A stretch of DNA of 64,000 nucleotides, from NCBI RefSeq assembly GCF_046271865.1, contig NZ_CP176580.1, forward strand, positions 4,340,001 through 4,404,000, in the 5' to 3' direction. This stretch comes from Nitrincola salilacus (GTDB taxonomy: Bacteria > Pseudomonadota > Gammaproteobacteria > Pseudomonadales > Balneatricaceae). Position 1 is the stretch's first letter. Each line of letters starts with the position of its first letter. The notes beneath the pieces are model-generated. The model did not search any database, was not told the origin of the DNA, and saw only the letters and a list, made by a program, of their open reading frames with translations. This document shows positions 8,768 through 17,799 of this stretch, in pieces. A program made the position numbers and the translations under genes.

Positions 8768-9255
8768 TGCTCAGCCTCCTTTCCAACATCAATGAAGTGA
8801 ACAATGGACCCAAGAATTGCGAATGCGGCGCCAATAGGTAGTGCGGAATAACCCCAGCTCATTGAAATCTCGAGCCCAGCCATCTCCTGAAAACGTACCC
8901 GAACAGCCATGGACCAGCCATACCAAAACAGTGCGGTGAACATTGTAAGGCACGACAGCAGAGTGATCAGTTCAATCGTTCGTCGCACTCGACCCGAGGT
9001 CAAATCCTTAGACAAATCGATTGCTACAAATGCGCCACGCCGCAACGCCACTGAGCTGCCCAGTAGCACCATCCAGACCAGTGCCAGTCGGGTGAGCGCC
9101 TCTGACCAGACGGACGGTGCCTGAAAGACAAAGCGACCCAGTACCTGCCAGAAGCTCGACCCCACCGCCACGACGAGGGCGAAGGAGGCGGCTATCGCCA
9201 CCCCTGTCGCGATCCAGCCATCAACGCGCTGGATCAACATCATGACCGATTTCAT
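8764..9255 (-). CDS. dctQ: TRAP transporter small permease DctQ
   Basis: The 163-residue protein has four hydrophobic segments and the family pattern SVWSEALTRLALVWMVLLGSSVALRRGAFVAID (DctQ fold). It forms the membrane complex with DctM. It overlaps dctP and dctM by four bases each, showing one operon. Confidence 0.9.
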   Translation of the reverse strand: MKSVMMLIQRVDGWIATGVAIAASFALVVAVGSSFWQVLGRFVFQAPSVWSEALTRLALVWMVLLGSSVALRRGAFVAIDLSKDLTSGRVRRTIELITLLSCLTMFTALFWYGWSMAVRVRFQEMAGLEISMSWGYSALPIGAAFAILGSIVHFIDVGKEAEQ

Positions 9256-10241
9256 TCGGCACTCCAGTCGCGGATTTTCTGCAGAGTCTCGGCGCCGAAC
9301 TGAGACTCAAACCCCGCATAGGCACTGGCCATTGCATCGCGATAGACTCTAGGATCATCAACTTCCAGCACCTCGATACCCCGTTCGCGAAGGGTCTCGA
9401 TCCCGAGCCTATCATCCTGTTCCACGCGAGCGCGGTTCACTGCGGCAGCTGCGGCTCCGGCCTCCTGCAATGCCTCATTCTGACTAGCGTCGAGTCCTGC
9501 AACAAAATCAGGGTTGCACGCAAGAATCCCAGCGGAATAGACGTGACGCGTGAGATAGAGATACTTCTGCATCATATCGAGATTGTTTGCCAGGATCACC
9601 GGGATCGGGTTCTCCTGACCATCAACAGTACCCTGTTGTAGCGCCGACGGAAGTTCAGAAAACGCCATTGGGGTTGGCAGCACGCCTGCTGCCTTCCAGG
9701 CCTGCATATGGATGGCGTTCTCCATGGTGCGGATCTTCATGCCTTTGAGATCATCAGGTGATTCCACCCGTTTTGATCCAGTGGTGAGATTGCGGAAGCC
9801 ATTCTCCATCCACGCCACACCTTCAAGCCCATATTGTGGAAACAAGCCAAGAAGATCTTGGCCGATTTCACTGTCCAGTGTGCCTCGCGCGTGAGCATAG
9901 CCGTCGAACAGGAATGGAACATCCAGGACACGCGTTTCGGGCACGAAATTACCAAGCGGCCCCGTCGAAATGATGGCGCACTCTTGAGATCCGAGCTGGA
10001 CACTTTCCAGCGCCTCACGCTCATTGTCCAGACGCTGGATCACCACGTTGACAGAGCCATTCGTCAGCTCTTCGAGCGTACCCTTGAAGGCGATAGCCCC
10101 TTGGCCAAAATGACTGTCAGCGGGTGAGGAGTGAGTGACAGTCAGAACTGTCTGGGCTGCTGCGGTAGATAATCCACAGATCATCGCCAAAGTTACAAGC
10201 CCCGATAGAGCACCCATTTTGCGGAATTGGTTGTTAGACAT
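9252..10241 (-). CDS. dctP: TRAP transporter solute-binding protein DctP
   Basis: The 329-residue periplasmic receptor has an N-terminal signal peptide (basic MSNNQFRK, a hydrophobic core, cleavage near AAAQ). The mature part begins TVLTVTHSSPADSHFGQGA, typical of DctP. The motifs GMKIRTMENAIHMQAWKAAG and ALQQGTVDGQENPI are the DctP-family ligand-binding segments; the Arg of KIRTM normally contacts a carboxylate. The ligand is therefore likely a small carboxylic acid or closely related compound, but it cannot be named. Confidence 0.92.
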   Translation of the reverse strand: MSNNQFRKMGALSGLVTLAMICGLSTAAAQTVLTVTHSSPADSHFGQGAIAFKGTLEELTNGSVNVVIQRLDNEREALESVQLGSQECAIISTGPLGNFVPETRVLDVPFLFDGYAHARGTLDSEIGQDLLGLFPQYGLEGVAWMENGFRNLTTGSKRVESPDDLKGMKIRTMENAIHMQAWKAAGVLPTPMAFSELPSALQQGTVDGQENPIPVILANNLDMMQKYLYLTRHVYSAGILACNPDFVAGLDASQNEALQEAGAAAAAVNRARVEQDDRLGIETLRERGIEVLEVDDPRVYRDAMASAYAGFESQFGAETLQKIRDWSAE

Positions 10242-10378
10242 AAAGTCTTCTCCGTACTTATAGTTATTGTTGGTTGTTGTTGGTTATTGTTAAATGTTGT
10301 GGGTAACCGGTTAAGCAGCATCAAAGTGTTTGCAAATCCTCCTGTTCGAAATCAGATTTCCTGTTTATGTTGAGGGTG

Positions 10379-10397
10379 ATCGGCGCCAGGCGCCGAT
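10379..10397. terminator. Perfect hairpin between aldehyde dehydrogenase gene and dctP
   Basis: A perfect palindrome with 9-base GC-rich arms (ATCGGCGCC and GGCGCCGAT, one base between) lies 11 bp past the aldehyde dehydrogenase stop codon. No T-run follows on the minus strand, so it looks more like an mRNA-stabilising or attenuating hairpin within the operon than a strong terminator. It is followed by a G/T-rich stretch before dctP. Confidence 0.4.
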
Positions 10398-10407
10398 GTG
10401 TCAGTGC

Positions 10408-11994
10408 CTAGCTCAGTGCTTCACGAGTTGGCAAGCCGTCAACCAGCCGCAGGATGTCAAGCGGATTGGCGTCCTGAAGCGGAGCTGGCAAGTAGGCATC
10501 CGGGTAGTTCTGAAAGCACACTGGGCGCAGGAAGCGATCAATAGCGAGAGTGCCGACCGAGGTGCCGCGGGCGTCAGATGTCGCTGGGTAAGGCCCCCCG
10601 TGAACCATGGCATCGCAAACTTCGACACCCGTCGGATAACCGTTAAGCAACAGGCGCCCGGCACGATGTTCCAACTGGGCTAGTAAGCCAGCGTGCGCCG
10701 CTAAATCGACAGATTCGGCTTGCAAGGTGATCGTCAGTTGGCCGTGCATGAAAGCGAAGAAGTTCGCCAGCGTTTCGGTATCAGGAACGGTAACGATAAC
10801 CGTGGCTGGGCCAAACACCTCATCCTCCAGCGGATGCTCGACATCGAACAAACAGGCTGATGTGGCACGAAAAAGATGAGGGTATGCCTTAGCTGCTTCA
10901 GCCTCACTACCGACCAGTTGGGTCACACCCGGCAGCGCTGCCAGTCGCAACACACCTGATTGGTAATGCGCCAAGGTCTGGCGGTTGAGCATAGTCTGTG
11001 CAGGCGTTTGAGCTAAGGTTTCACCTAACACCGCGATGAATTGCTCTGTTGCAGGCGAGTCTACTGCCAATAACAGGCCCGGATTCGTGCAGAATTGTCC
11101 ACAGCCCATAGTGACAGATGCCGCCAGTTCTGCCGCGATACGCTCACCGCGGACACGCAAGGCTTCGGGCATCAGCCAGACCGGATTGATACTCGACATT
11201 TCAGCAAACACTGGGATGGGTTCTGGACGAGCGGCCGCCAGATCACATAACGCACGGCCTCCCGCCAGCGAACCGGTGAATCCTACCGCCTTGATGCCGG
11301 GGGCTTGAACCAGATCTCGACCCACACCACTGCCATAAATCATGTTGAACACACCAACAGGCATACCGGTTTTTCGTGCAGCACGCTCGATGGCTTGGCC
11401 TACCCACTCGGCGGTGATCATATGACTGGAGTGTGCCTTGACCACCACTGGGCAACCTGCGGCCAGGGCAGAGGCGGTATCGCCACCGGCTACCGAGAAA
11501 GCGAGCGGGAAATTGCTGGCACCGAACACAGCGACAGGCCCTAAGCCGATACGCATCTGGCGCAGATCGGGTCGCGGTAGCGGCGTACGCTCGGGCAGGG
11601 CCTGATCAATGCGCGCGCCAAGAAAATCCCCCCGCCGCAATACCTTGGCGAACAACCGCAACTGACCGCTAGTACGAGCCCGCTCACCCATAATGCGGGC
11701 AACAGGAAGTGCCGTTTCACGCACGACGTCATCAATAAAGTTTTCACCCAGTGCGTCGAGTTCTTCAGCAATAGCATCCAGAAAGAGAGCGCGAGCCTCT
11801 GGGGAGCGCTGACGGAATACTGGATAGGCGGCTGATGCGGCCTTAACCGCCTGCTCTACTTCTTCAACAGTAGCCTGATAGTAATGCACGGGATGGGCAC
11901 TGCCATCGACAGCCGCCAGGCTAGTCAACTCGGCACGGCCTAGCCCACTGCGCTGACCACCGATAAACTGTTGACCGGTCAAAGTGATACTCAT
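10408..11994 (-). CDS. Aldehyde dehydrogenase (NADP+), 2,5-dioxovalerate/ketoglutarate-semialdehyde type
   Basis: The 528-residue protein is an aldehyde dehydrogenase of the long (about 525 aa) NADP-preferring subfamily that includes 2,5-dioxovalerate (alpha-ketoglutarate semialdehyde) dehydrogenases. The cofactor region has VVVKAHSSHMITAEW; the general base Glu lies in VFAEMSSINPVW and the catalytic Cys in MGCGQFCTNPGLL. The ATG at 11994 has AGGAG upstream and gives MSITLTGQQFIGGQ, a normal family start; the frame runs 36 codons further upstream but without support. It follows the Fe-alcohol dehydrogenase by 61 bases, so it probably oxidises that enzyme's aldehyde product. Confidence 0.85.
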   Translation of the reverse strand: MSITLTGQQFIGGQRSGLGRAELTSLAAVDGSAHPVHYYQATVEEVEQAVKAASAAYPVFRQRSPEARALFLDAIAEELDALGENFIDDVVRETALPVARIMGERARTSGQLRLFAKVLRRGDFLGARIDQALPERTPLPRPDLRQMRIGLGPVAVFGASNFPLAFSVAGGDTASALAAGCPVVVKAHSSHMITAEWVGQAIERAARKTGMPVGVFNMIYGSGVGRDLVQAPGIKAVGFTGSLAGGRALCDLAAARPEPIPVFAEMSSINPVWLMPEALRVRGERIAAELAASVTMGCGQFCTNPGLLLAVDSPATEQFIAVLGETLAQTPAQTMLNRQTLAHYQSGVLRLAALPGVTQLVGSEAEAAKAYPHLFRATSACLFDVEHPLEDEVFGPATVIVTVPDTETLANFFAFMHGQLTITLQAESVDLAAHAGLLAQLEHRAGRLLLNGYPTGVEVCDAMVHGGPYPATSDARGTSVGTLAIDRFLRPVCFQNYPDAYLPAPLQDANPLDILRLVDGLPTREALS

Positions 11995-12055
11995 ACATGT
12001 GTCTCCTGATAATTCTGAGCGGGCACTACTGATTGTTTTTTTTACAGCAACTGTT

Positions 12056-13189
12056 TTACAGCGACAGCTCAAGCATGCGCCGATAATCGTCGACGCTGGC
12101 ATCCACGGGGTTGGTTTTGTGGCTGTGATCAGCCAATGCTCCGGTGATGATGGTGTCGAACATTGCCGATGTGACGTCCAGTTCGCTCAGGCGGGTCGGC
12201 AGTCCCAGGCGTACGGTCATGTCATGCACGGCCATGGCAACGTCAGTGCTGACCGGCAGCCCCATGGCCTGTGCCATGCGTGCCAGCTTGTCGTCCTGAA
12301 CCATAGTGTCGGCATCGGCATTGAATCGGATCACAGCTGGCAGCAGGATGGCGTTCAGAGTGCCGTGGTGTAACCTGGGATTCAGGCCACCCAGTGAGTG
12401 GCTCAAACTGTGCACGCAGCCCAGACCCTTCTGGAAGGCAAGGGCACCCTGCATGGAGGCGCTCATCATGTTCAGGCGCGCCTCGCGGTTGCTGGGCTCA
12501 CGGACGGCGGTCTCGATGTGAGCCCAGGCACGCCGCAGACCGTCGAGCGCGATGCCGTCGGCAGGCGGGTTAAAGGCAGGGGCCATGAAGGTTTCCATAC
12601 AATGGGCGATGGCATCCATACCGGTGGCCGCCGTCATGTACGCGGGTAGCCCCAGCGTGAGTTCGGGGTCACAGATGGCCACCTTGGGTACGATGTGGGG
12701 CGAAATCACGCCAACCTTGCGGCCGTCGTCCAGAATGAGAATGGCGCCGCGTCCGACTTCGCTGCCAGTACCGGCGGTAGTGGGAATGGCAATAACCGGT
12801 GCAGTAGCCGAAGTGATGCGAGCCAGCCCGCCCTCGATCACAGCGAACTGGTGCAGCGGACCTGGGTGCGTCGCGCAGACGGCCACACCCTTGGCTAGAT
12901 CGATGGGGGAGCCACCACCCAGCGCGATTACGCCATCGCATTCCTGCTCCAGGTACAACGCCACGGCGGCACGCAAGGCGCCTTCACCGGGGTTGGGTGG
13001 TGTTTGGTCGAATACAGTAGCGTGTCGCGCCAGCACGTCCTGAATTCGGTCCAGCAGTCCCGCCTGGCAAATACCTTCGTCCGTTACAATCATTGGGCGT
13101 TGAATGCCCAGGCGAGTGCATTCGTCTTGCAACAGCGCGATGCTACCGTCGCCGAACTGTACTTGAGTCACATAGTTGATAAGTGCCAT
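12056..13189 (-). CDS. Iron-containing alcohol dehydrogenase
   Basis: The 377-residue protein is a group III Fe-dependent alcohol dehydrogenase. The NAD-binding motif GGGSPIDLAKG lies near residue 96 and TTAGTGSEVG near 140. The metal ligands are visible in DAIAHCMETF and in HSLSHSLGGLNPRLHHGTLNAILLP. It is the first gene of the minus-strand catabolic operon and is divergent from a LysR gene 130 bp away. The likely reaction is alcohol to aldehyde for the next enzyme. Candidates are 1,2-propanediol (FucO-like) or 4-hydroxybutyrate; sequence alone does not decide. The first 14 codons are duplicated at 16169-16211. Confidence 0.9.
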   Translation of the reverse strand: MALINYVTQVQFGDGSIALLQDECTRLGIQRPMIVTDEGICQAGLLDRIQDVLARHATVFDQTPPNPGEGALRAAVALYLEQECDGVIALGGGSPIDLAKGVAVCATHPGPLHQFAVIEGGLARITSATAPVIAIPTTAGTGSEVGRGAILILDDGRKVGVISPHIVPKVAICDPELTLGLPAYMTAATGMDAIAHCMETFMAPAFNPPADGIALDGLRRAWAHIETAVREPSNREARLNMMSASMQGALAFQKGLGCVHSLSHSLGGLNPRLHHGTLNAILLPAVIRFNADADTMVQDDKLARMAQAMGLPVSTDVAMAVHDMTVRLGLPTRLSELDVTSAMFDTIITGALADHSHKTNPVDASVDDYRRMLELSL

Positions 13190-13361
13190 ATGCTTTCACG
13201 CTGTTAGAATTTATGTGAGAATCGGCGGGCGTCGATGCCCCCGTTTTGTCCATGGACTATATCGGAGTGGACTTGGCCTTGGATAATGACAACCGCTGAT
13301 AGCCGGATAACAAAAATTCATGTCTACATTCACCTCTATCATTTCTCGTATGCGTATGCGG
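13147..13361. repeat. 215-bp direct repeat, copy 1 (functional adh/LysR promoter)
   Basis: This segment holds the first 14 codons of the alcohol dehydrogenase, the whole divergent promoter region, and the first 14 codons of the LysR gene. It aligns without gaps to 16169-16383, with about 16 differences by my count (about 93% identity). Copy-to-copy distance is 3,022 bp in direct orientation. Confidence 0.9.
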
Positions 13362-14294
13362 CATCTGCGCTTGCTGATCGCGCTGCATGAATACGGTACG
13401 GTGAAGCAGGCAGCCGAGGCGGTGGCATTGACTCAGCCGGGGGCAACCAAAGCGCTGGGAGAAATCGAAAGCATGCTGGGCGTGCAACTATTCCTGCGTA
13501 CCCACAAGGGGCTGGAAACCACGGATATGGGCCTGTGTGCAGTGCGTTATGCGCGCCTCATCTACACCGACCTGACACACCTGCATGAAGAGCTGGAAAG
13601 CATGTTGCAGGGACATGGCGGACGACTTTCGGTGGGGCTGATCATGGGAGCAGTACCGCTGATCTCGACTGCACTCTCTCGGGTGCGCAAACAGCAGCCA
13701 GCCATTTCCATCAAAGTGGTGGAAGACACCAGCGCACGTCTGCTAAACCTGCTTAATCAAGGCCGACTCGACGCCGCTATCTGCCGCTCACGCGTCAATC
13801 AATGCCAACACCTCTACCATAGCTTGGACATTCATGTAGAAGAGCTGGCCGTTATTTGCCACCCTGGCAATCCGCTCACACAACAGGCAGAGCTGACACT
13901 GCGCGATCTGGCAGATACCTCATGGATCGTCTATCCAGCCAGCATGCCTATGCGACTACTGCTGGAGCGCGAATTCCATGAAGCCAATTTGCAGTTTCCG
14001 CTTTATCCTATTGAGACCGCTTCGGCCTTCGCCAGCATTTCGATGCTGTGCCACGATCACGAGTCGGTGGCTCTGATGTCGGTTGACGCATCACAGCCCT
14101 TCTGCGATGCAGGCATGGTAGCGCGGCTACCGATCCGACTACGCTCTCGCAGCGAACCCTACGAACTGGTTACAAGAAAAGGGGCAAGTCTGTCACCGGT
14201 CACGCGCTTGTTTATGCAGGAAGTCACTTACGTCGGCAACCTGCAGGCTGATGCCGAGGTTCATATCGAATCCATTCAAAAAGGGATCTGTTGA
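13320..14294 (+). CDS. LysR-family regulator of the adh-aldh-dctPQM-dld operon
   Basis: The 324-residue protein has an N-terminal LysR helix-turn-helix (MRHLRLLIALHEYGTVKQAAEAVALTQPGATKALGEIE, about residues 12-50) and a LysR substrate-binding domain from about residue 100. It resembles the GbpR-like LysR subgroup. It is divergent from the alcohol dehydrogenase gene with 130 bp between starts, so it is the probable regulator of that operon. The start could also be one of the Met codons at residues 11 and 13. Its own promoter and first codons occur a second time 3 kb downstream. Confidence 0.9.
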   Translation: MSTFTSIISRMRMRHLRLLIALHEYGTVKQAAEAVALTQPGATKALGEIESMLGVQLFLRTHKGLETTDMGLCAVRYARLIYTDLTHLHEELESMLQGHGGRLSVGLIMGAVPLISTALSRVRKQQPAISIKVVEDTSARLLNLLNQGRLDAAICRSRVNQCQHLYHSLDIHVEELAVICHPGNPLTQQAELTLRDLADTSWIVYPASMPMRLLLEREFHEANLQFPLYPIETASAFASISMLCHDHESVALMSVDASQPFCDAGMVARLPIRLRSRSEPYELVTRKGASLSPVTRLFMQEVTYVGNLQADAEVHIESIQKGIC

Positions 14295-14322
14295 GAACAC
14301 AGCTCCCTTCGGTTGCAGAGAA

Positions 14323-15999
14323 TTATGGAGTTTGCTTCAGTTTAAAATACGACACCGAGCGCAGCAGATCCTTACTCAACTGATTCAGGGATTCAGTGGA
14401 GCCTACTGAGGCCTGCGCACGCCGGGTGTTGTCTTCGGTAATCTGGTTAACGTCACTGACGGTATCTGACAGGGCGCTGAACGTGACGTTTTGCTCCTCG
14501 GCGGCGGCCGAGGTTTGTAGCGTCCAGTCACGGATTTTTTCCACCGCGTCTACGAAGCGTTGAATGGCTTCACCGGCCTCACTGACTTTGTCGACTGAAG
14601 CGACGGACTGATCGTGGCTGTCATTGATAACGCCAACTGCCGTCTGGGTTCCCTGACGCAACTCTTCCAGAGTTTGTTTAATTTCCTCTGTCGATTGCTG
14701 AGTACGATGTGCCAGTTGTCGAACTTCATCGGCGACCACGGCAAAGCCTCGACCCTGTTCTCCAGCTCGAGCGGCCTCGATGGCGGCGTTTAGCGCCAAC
14801 AGGTTGGTTTGCCCAGCAATGGCCTGGATCGAACTGATGATAACGGTGATGTTTTCCGCCTGATTATCGAGTTTCTTGATGACACTAACCGACTGTTCAA
14901 TATCGCTGGCCAGTTTCTGAATAGCAGTGATGGTTTGGGAAACCGTTTCATTGCCCTGCGCGGCGGCCTTGTTGGCACTCTCAGACATATTCAGGGATTC
15001 AACCGCAGCTTCTGATACCTGGCGCGAAGCCGTTTGCAGCTCGCCAATGGCATAGGCGAGGTGCTGCATTTTTTCTTGTTGATTTTCCGCGTATTTAAAC
15101 CGGGCTTCGGTGTCTTCCATAATACTGTTGGCTGAGCTGCCCAGGTGTCTGGAAAGTTCGACCACCGAGGTGAAAATCTCGTTGAGCCTGGTATTCATCT
15201 GACTGACTGCCAGTTTTACTTCATCGACTTCATCGCCATTTTCCTGGGCATCAATCACGCCGGTCAGATCACCACTGGCCAGTTGGCGGGTAATGGCGAC
15301 CACCGAGTGCAAGTCGCGTTTGAGTTTGCGCAGTACGTAGAACGCCATGGCCGCCGCCAGCAGAATGATCAGCGATATTCCGATCAGCAGGTTTTGTACT
15401 GTGCGCTGCTGCGATTCAATCAGATTATTAGAGCGGGCGCTGACCAAGGTGTTGTAGTGCGCAGTAAGCAGATCCATGCTGTCTTTCGCTGGCACAAGGC
15501 TCTCTGCCAGTGCGGTTTCGGCGGCGCGGCGTGCGCTGAACTTTTTGGAAATCCAGACCTCAGCTGCTTCGTTGAAAGCGTTTAACAAAGCCGTTTGACG
15601 ATCCTGCAGGGTACTCATCAACTCTTCCAGCGGCAGGCCGGTGATCGGCACCAAAACATTGTTCCAACTGTTAATAAGCGATGGGGCAAGGTTCATTGTC
15701 GCTTCGAGTAATTGTTGTTGGGCGGCTTGAGTGGCTTGTATTGAAGCCTCCAGATCGAGCAAATCGATTCTGCCAGAGAAATACTGTGGTTCCAGTTTAG
15801 TGGTTTGATCATATTGCCTATTAAACGTTTGCCAGTGCTCGACTAACTGGCTTTCGAGCTGACGCAACTGAACGTCCGTTTGGCTGTTGGCAATAACGCC
15901 GCTAAAACTGGTGACAAAGAGCCCGGCAAGTAAAACCAGTGCAAGAATAAGTGCACTGACCAGCAGGCTGATTTTGTAGGTTAGAGACAGTTTGATCAT
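14323..15999 (-). CDS. Methyl-accepting chemotaxis protein
   Basis: The 558-residue chemoreceptor has a first transmembrane helix at about residues 8-30, a mostly helical periplasmic domain to about 190, a second transmembrane helix (LLIGISLIILLAAAMAFYVL), a HAMP region, and a long coiled-coil signalling domain. The hairpin tip reads NAAIEAARAGEQGRGFAVVADEVRQLA, the CheA/CheW contact. The ATG at 15999 (AAAGG upstream) begins MIKLSLTYK; the frame extends 21 codons further upstream. It lies between the two copies of a 215-bp repeat. Its position by a transport/catabolic operon suggests that it senses the same compound, which is inference. Confidence 0.9.
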   Translation of the reverse strand: MIKLSLTYKISLLVSALILALVLLAGLFVTSFSGVIANSQTDVQLRQLESQLVEHWQTFNRQYDQTTKLEPQYFSGRIDLLDLEASIQATQAAQQQLLEATMNLAPSLINSWNNVLVPITGLPLEELMSTLQDRQTALLNAFNEAAEVWISKKFSARRAAETALAESLVPAKDSMDLLTAHYNTLVSARSNNLIESQQRTVQNLLIGISLIILLAAAMAFYVLRKLKRDLHSVVAITRQLASGDLTGVIDAQENGDEVDEVKLAVSQMNTRLNEIFTSVVELSRHLGSSANSIMEDTEARFKYAENQQEKMQHLAYAIGELQTASRQVSEAAVESLNMSESANKAAAQGNETVSQTITAIQKLASDIEQSVSVIKKLDNQAENITVIISSIQAIAGQTNLLALNAAIEAARAGEQGRGFAVVADEVRQLAHRTQQSTEEIKQTLEELRQGTQTAVGVINDSHDQSVASVDKVSEAGEAIQRFVDAVEKIRDWTLQTSAAAEEQNVTFSALSDTVSDVNQITEDNTRRAQASVGSTESLNQLSKDLLRSVSYFKLKQTP

Positions 16000-16168
16000 C
16001 GATTGGCCTTTGACTCTGGGGCGATAGCTGATTGGTGGCTGCATCCTCCATGATGGCAACATCAGGTCGCTAATGGTGTATCGTCGAGATTTCCCTTAGT
16101 GAATCCTCAGCGAACGCCCAAACTTAAGGTGATGTGAAGGGACTCCTGCCACGCAATAGCATCGCTAA

Positions 16169-16383
16169 CGTCGCCGAACTGTACTTGAGTCACATAGCTG
16201 ATAAGTGCCATATACTTTCACGCCGTTAGAAATCATGTGCGGATCGGCGGGTGTCGATACCCCCGTTTTATTTATGGACTATATCGGAGTGAGCTTGGCC
16301 TTGGATAATGACAACCGCTGATACCCGGATAACAAAAATTCATGTATACATTCACCTCTATCATTTCTCGTATGCGTATGCGG
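16169..16383. repeat. 215-bp direct repeat, copy 2 (degenerate promoter duplicate)
   Basis: This copy aligns base for base with 13147-13361. It retains the adh start codon (ATG at 16211, minus strand) and the LysR start codon (ATG at 16342), but neither reading frame continues into its gene. Most differences are transitions. Promoter elements may still fire outward in both directions. Confidence 0.9.
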
Positions 16384-16410
16384 GAGTCTATTCGTGAAGG
16401 TTCTTATTAA
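16342..16410 (+). pseudogene. LysR N-terminal remnant (22 codons)
   Basis: The frame reads MYTFTSIISRMRMR, matching the first 14 residues of the LysR protein at 13320 with one change (S2 to Y), then diverges (ESIREGSY) and stops at 16408-16410. It is a duplication fragment with no helix-turn-helix. It is not expected to work. Confidence 0.8.
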
Positions 16411-16644
16411 TCTCGACCTACGAGACTGTGCGCAGTCGCATAAAGACTTAAAAATTGAGTGGCAATGGAATGTTTACAAAATGAGTGTCGCTCCAGCTCC
16501 TAAAGTGGTGATCCACCATCGCGACCCGAGATAGCCTTGTCCTACACCTGATACAGTGTTATGCGCTATCATTACCTTACCGGAAAGCTCGATTTTACTG
16601 CATCACCACAGAGATCCACAAAGAACAAAATAGAGGTGGATAGT

Positions 16645-17799
16645 ATGAGCAGCCAAACTATACGCACAGCGCAATCATCTGCCACAGATGCCCGCCAGGC
16701 AGTGGCGGAATTTCATGCGGCTGTGGTTCAGCCAGACATGGCATTGGTAATTTTTTTCTGCTCCAGTGAGTACGATCTTGATGTGCTGACTGCGGAGATG
16801 AATCAGCTATTTGCCGGAGTTCAGGTGGTGGGCTGTACAACGGCAGGAGAAATCGGACCAGTTGGCTACCTCGAACATAGCCTGACGGGAGCAAGCTTCC
16901 CAACAGGCAGTAACCTGGTAGTCAGCGGACTTCTGGAGAATTTGAATCAGTTCGAGATTGCCAGAGCGCAGAATTTTGTCCAGACCTTGTTGCAGCACCT
17001 CGAAAGCAAGGAGCCAAAGGCCAGCTCTGAAAACTCTTTCGCACTGCTACTGATAGACGGCTTGTCCATACGCGAAGAGCCGGCAGCCCATGCGCTGCAA
17101 TATGCCCTTGGCAAGATTCCCCTGTTTGGTGGGTCTGCGGGTGATGACCAGAAATTCACACGAACCTATGTATTCAGTGACGGGAAGTTCCATTCCGATA
17201 GCGCCGTGCTGATCCTGATCAATACGGTTTTTCCCTTCACGATATTCAAAACCCAGCATTTTATTACTACCGATGAACGAATAGTGGTTACGGAGGCAGA
17301 TTCATCAGAACGCATCGTCAAAGAGATTAACGGACTGCCAGCCGCTGAAGAATATGCGAGGCTGCTGGGGGTCGACGTGCATGAACTCAACTCCATGCGC
17401 TTTGCCGCCTCACCCATTGTCGTGATGATCGACGGTACCGACTATGTGCGCTCCATCCAGAAGGCCAACCCGGACGGCAGCCTGACATTGTATTCCGCCA
17501 TTGAGGAAGGGCTGGTGCTCCGGGTGGCACACGGCGCCGGACTGGTGAGTAACCTGGAGCAGACGTTTGATAAAATTCACGCAGAGATTGGCCATCCTCA
17601 ACTTGTTATTGGGTGTGATTGTATCTTGCGCAAGCTGGAAGTTACGCAATACGGTTTGCAGGAACGTATCGCGGAAATATTTCTGGCAAACAACAGCATA
17701 GGCTTCAACAGCTACGGCGAACAGTTTCGCGGTACCCATGTCAATCAGACGCTGACCGGGGTCGCCATCGGTTCGGTTCGGACTGACGCTGATGTCTAA
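16645..17799 (+). CDS. FIST-domain sensor protein (NosP-like)
   Basis: The 384-residue protein has a FIST_N domain (about 25-200: VQVVGCTTAGEIGPVGY, then FALLLIDGLSIREE and LFGGSAGDD) and a FIST_C domain (about 210-375: LPAAEEYARLLGVD, VIGCDCILRKLE, SIGFNSYGEQFRGTHVNQTLTGVAIG). FIST proteins include NosP, a heme-binding nitric oxide sensor often encoded beside c-di-GMP enzymes or kinases. The ATG at 16645 with GAGG upstream is preferred; an ATG at 16561 in frame is the alternative. The stop overlaps the downstream GGDEF gene by 8 bases, so the two products probably act together. Heme binding is inferred from the family, not shown. Confidence 0.85.
   Translation: MSSQTIRTAQSSATDARQAVAEFHAAVVQPDMALVIFFCSSEYDLDVLTAEMNQLFAGVQVVGCTTAGEIGPVGYLEHSLTGASFPTGSNLVVSGLLENLNQFEIARAQNFVQTLLQHLESKEPKASSENSFALLLIDGLSIREEPAAHALQYALGKIPLFGGSAGDDQKFTRTYVFSDGKFHSDSAVLILINTVFPFTIFKTQHFITTDERIVVTEADSSERIVKEINGLPAAEEYARLLGVDVHELNSMRFAASPIVVMIDGTDYVRSIQKANPDGSLTLYSAIEEGLVLRVAHGAGLVSNLEQTFDKIHAEIGHPQLVIGCDCILRKLEVTQYGLQERIAEIFLANNSIGFNSYGEQFRGTHVNQTLTGVAIGSVRTDADV

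Larger units (their letters stand above)
16000..16644. other. Intergenic region containing decayed promoter duplicate
   Basis: This 645-bp stretch holds no intact gene. It contains the mcp upstream region (16000-16168), the second copy of the adh/LysR promoter repeat (16169-16383), a short LysR remnant frame, and about 260 bp before the FIST gene. A small perfect inverted repeat (GACTG-TGCG-CAGTC) lies at 16424-16437. Confidence 0.7.

Noticed and set aside
10255..10300. G/T-rich quasi-repeats upstream of dctP
   Set aside because: Irregular low-complexity sequence without constant unit length; not reported as a tandem repeat.
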